Positions 6,017 to 6,714 of a stretch of 6,714 nt of DNA are shown here, piece after piece; positions within the stretch are counted from its first letter, which is position 1, and every line of letters begins with the position of its first letter. The stretch covers positions 1 to 6,714 of the forward strand of contig JANRKG010000166.1 of NCBI GenBank assembly GCA_033763635.1, read 5' to 3'. Under the pieces are notes generated by a model. It had not been told where the DNA came from. It worked only from the letters and a program-made list of their open reading frames with translations, and did no database searches. This DNA comes from JANRKG01 sp033763635. Lineage in GTDB: Bacteria; Cyanobacteriota; Cyanobacteriia; GCF-001939115. Both the position numbers and the translations under genes were made by a program.

Positions 6017-6358
6017 CTAATCCTCCTGATCGTTGTCATACTTGCTCAAGCGTTTTTGGCAGGTATCAATAATGCTGTCGGGTGTCTTTCTTGTTGTTTT
6101 GTTAAATACTTCAAGAATGAGAATTGCATCGTTATCAATGCGGTAAATGATTCTCCAATTCTTACTTGCATCTCGAACCCGCAGTTCATGGCAATGTGCC
6201 CCAATGCTTGGCATTGGTCTTGAATGGGGTAATCCTAAACTTTCGCCCTGTTGCAATCGCCTCAACAAAACCCCTGTTTCTATACGTGCTTCCTGGCTAA
6301 AGGGCGGGGTTTTCACCTCCCCATGTAACCACACCAATGGTTTATCTGTTTTGCCCAT
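6017..6358 (-). CDS. higB: HigB-like toxin (RelE superfamily, phage Gp49-like)
   Basis: The 113-aa product is a predicted ribosome-dependent mRNA interferase. Family signatures: KPLVWL near the start (6-11), HELRVRDASKNWRIIYRID (57-75), ILILEVFNKTTRKTP (79-93), and a final helix with R103 and Y107. The central R/W/R-rich strand block and the basic F-x-K-x-T-x-K-T-P strand match HigB/Gp49-like proteins, which have the RelE fold. The usual F-x-KKT reads FNKTT here, a small deviation. The gene precedes its antitoxin. The start ATG (6356-6358) has only AGATG-type complementarity upstream. The best promoter places transcription start close to the start codon itself, so the message may be leaderless or nearly so. 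Complete and apparently intact. A group II intron ends 49 bp upstream. Confidence 0.87.
   Translation of the reverse strand: MGKTDKPLVWLHGEVKTPPFSQEARIETGVLLRRLQQGESLGLPHSRPMPSIGAHCHELRVRDASKNWRIIYRIDNDAILILEVFNKTTRKTPDSIIDTCQKRLSKYDNDQED
6022..6027 (-). promoter_or_regulatory. Antitoxin ribosome binding site inside the toxin gene
   Basis: AGGAGG on the minus strand forms part of the toxin's last sense codons (Gln-Glu-Asp, then TAG) and sits 9 nt before the ATG at 6012. It decides the antitoxin start and suggests efficient antitoxin translation, possibly coupled to reading of the toxin gene. Confidence 0.7.
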
Positions 6359-6364
6359 GCATCT

Positions 6365-6394
6365 TTTATATCATATCTGATATATCCGTGTTAA
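6365..6394 (-). promoter_or_regulatory. Promoter of the toxin-antitoxin operon
   Basis: On the minus strand: -35 TTAACA (6389-6394), an 18-bp spacer, and -10 TATAAA (6365-6370), each 5 of 6 to consensus. Only 6 nt lie between the -10 box and the toxin ATG, implying a very short or absent leader. An alternative -10, TATGAT (6369-6374), has no good -35. Confidence 0.45.
6367..6384. promoter_or_regulatory. Probable operator of the toxin-antitoxin operon
   Basis: TATATCA (6367-6373), TATC, TGATATA (6378-6384) form a perfect 7-bp inverted repeat with a 4-nt centre. It overlaps the proposed -10 box and spacer, the expected place for autorepression by the HTH antitoxin, alone or with toxin. Confidence 0.5.
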
Positions 6395-6407
6395 TTATCG
6401 CACCCCA

Positions 6408-6445
6408 ATTAAACTCAGCAGGTAGATCGCTCCACCTGCTGGTCT
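6408..6445 (-). ncRNA. Group II intron domain VI with branch-point A
   Basis: Minus strand: AGAC, then CAGCAGGT-G-GA, tetraloop GCGA (GNRA), TC-T-ACCTGCTG, then an unpaired A, then GTTT pairing with AGAC, and final AAT. This is the standard domain VI hairpin: the bulged A (6415) lies 8 nt from the intron end, counting itself, and is the likely lariat branch point. Confidence 0.8.
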
Positions 6446-6447
6446 TC

Positions 6448-6483
6448 AAAACCGGACATGAAAGCTTTCCCTTCATCCGGTTC
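6448..6483 (-). ncRNA. Group II intron domain V (catalytic core hairpin), atypical
   Basis: Minus strand: lower stem AACCGGA pairs with TCCGGTT, followed by a 2-nt bulge (TG) on the 3' side and an upper stem TGAAGG/CTTTCA with loop GAAAG. The shape is that of domain V, but at 36 nt it is slightly longer than the usual 34-35. It reads GAACC where GAGCC is usual, so the catalytic triad AGC appears as AAC, and the loop carries an extra G compared with the usual GAAA. Confidence 0.75.
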
Positions 6484-6513
6484 CTCAATGTCTTGGTGTT
6501 TGTCATTCATACC

Positions 6514-6714
6514 TTATCTACTATCTTTAGCAGATTTAGCATCATGGCAATGACGATTGAGCACCTGGAGATTTTTGAACTCATCCAAACCGCCCTGAGA
6601 GCGAGGGATAATGTGGTCGATTTCCAGTAAATCCCTATCTTTGAAAAACAGTCGGCAAAACGGGCAAAGTCCCTTTTGTCGCTTGAGTAGTAAGGCTACC
6701 CGTTGATTGACTTG
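6514..6714 (-). CDS. Group II intron reverse transcriptase/maturase, C-terminal HNH fragment
   Basis: Sixty-six in-frame codons run from the right edge of the window to TAA (6514-6516); the 5' part lies outside. The fragment is the C-terminal DNA-endonuclease domain of an intron-encoded protein: KGLCPFC (14-20) with the C17-x2-C20 pair, LLEIDHIIPRSQGG (29-42) with D33-H34, then KNLQVLNRHCHDAK (47-60) with N48 and H57. This CPxC, DHIxP, GG, NLQ, HCHD pattern is the HNH nuclease that nicks the second target strand during retrohoming in family members that carry it. The key residues are intact. It was recognised by translation of the minus strand; it has no start codon in the window. Confidence 0.87.
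   Translation of the reverse strand, partial: QVNQRVALLLKRQKGLCPFCRLFFKDRDLLEIDHIIPRSQGGLDEFKNLQVLNRHCHDAKSAKDSR

Larger units (their letters stand above)
6408..6714 (-). mobile_element. 3' end of a group II intron (partial, continues beyond window)
   Basis: Reading the minus strand from the right edge: the C-terminal HNH part of a reverse transcriptase/maturase (stop codon at 6514-6516), about 30 nt of linker, domain V (6448-6483), then domain VI with a bulged A and the terminal bases AAT. The inferred 3' splice junction is between 6408 and 6407, with the 3' exon starting TGGGGTGCG. The order and spacing are those of bacterial/cyanobacterial retroelement group II introns. The 5' half and 5' exon are outside the window. 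Confidence 0.87.

Noticed and set aside
6337..6630. Plus-strand 97-aa frame at the right end
   Set aside because: It crosses the toxin promoter, domains VI and V, and the antisense of the HNH codons; the minus-strand reading explains all of it.
1..6714. CRISPR array, tRNA or rRNA gene, defence cluster or biosynthetic cluster
   Set aside because: No regularly spaced repeats, no cloverleaf or rRNA-like sequence, and the gene content is ordinary cyanobacterial housekeeping plus a toxin-antitoxin pair and an intron end.

Overview
The window looks like chromosomal DNA from a cyanobacterium, probably a filamentous Leptolyngbya- or Oscillatoria-like one. The hexamer CGATCG is scattered through all genes, with a perfect HIP1 octamer GCGATCGC at 5182. 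A DUF3611 (Tic21/PIC1-type) membrane protein and a Uma2/DUF820 protein are typical of the phylum, and the intergenic palindromes resemble cyanobacterial repeat families. The species cannot be named from this sequence.

Left part (1-1643): a minus-strand gene for an exported coiled-coil M23 (LytM) peptidoglycan hydrolase (137-1327) starts at GTG behind a good Shine-Dalgarno and a clean sigma70-type promoter (TTGACA, 16 bp, TATAAC). The 316-bp divergent intergenic region also holds a 71-bp imperfect palindrome flanked by a 12-bp direct repeat spaced exactly 120 bp.

Centre (1644-4320, plus strand): a fructosamine/ketosamine-3-kinase family protein (protein deglycation), then egtD (histidine trimethylation, the first step of ergothioneine synthesis), then a four-helix DUF3611 membrane protein. 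The first two may form a short damage-protection pair. A perfect 11-bp hairpin separates egtD from the DUF3611 gene. No egtB is present.

Right part (4340-6714, all minus strand): a Uma2-type nuclease-fold protein converges on the DUF3611 gene. Next come a 124-aa conserved-type hypothetical gene with a 28-bp palindrome just upstream of its start, then a HigB-like toxin gene followed by its HTH antitoxin gene. The antitoxin is read from a Shine-Dalgarno embedded in the last toxin codons, and a palindrome overlaps the operon promoter. The last ~307 bases are the 3' end of a group II intron: the C-terminal HNH domain of its reverse transcriptase/maturase, domain V, and domain VI with a bulged branch-point A. 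The inferred intron end lies 49 bp upstream of the toxin start codon and leaves the toxin promoter intact.

Nothing here is convincingly a new system. The most checkable points are the intron/toxin-antitoxin junction with an atypical domain V, the kinase-egtD pairing, and the small gene with its palindrome.
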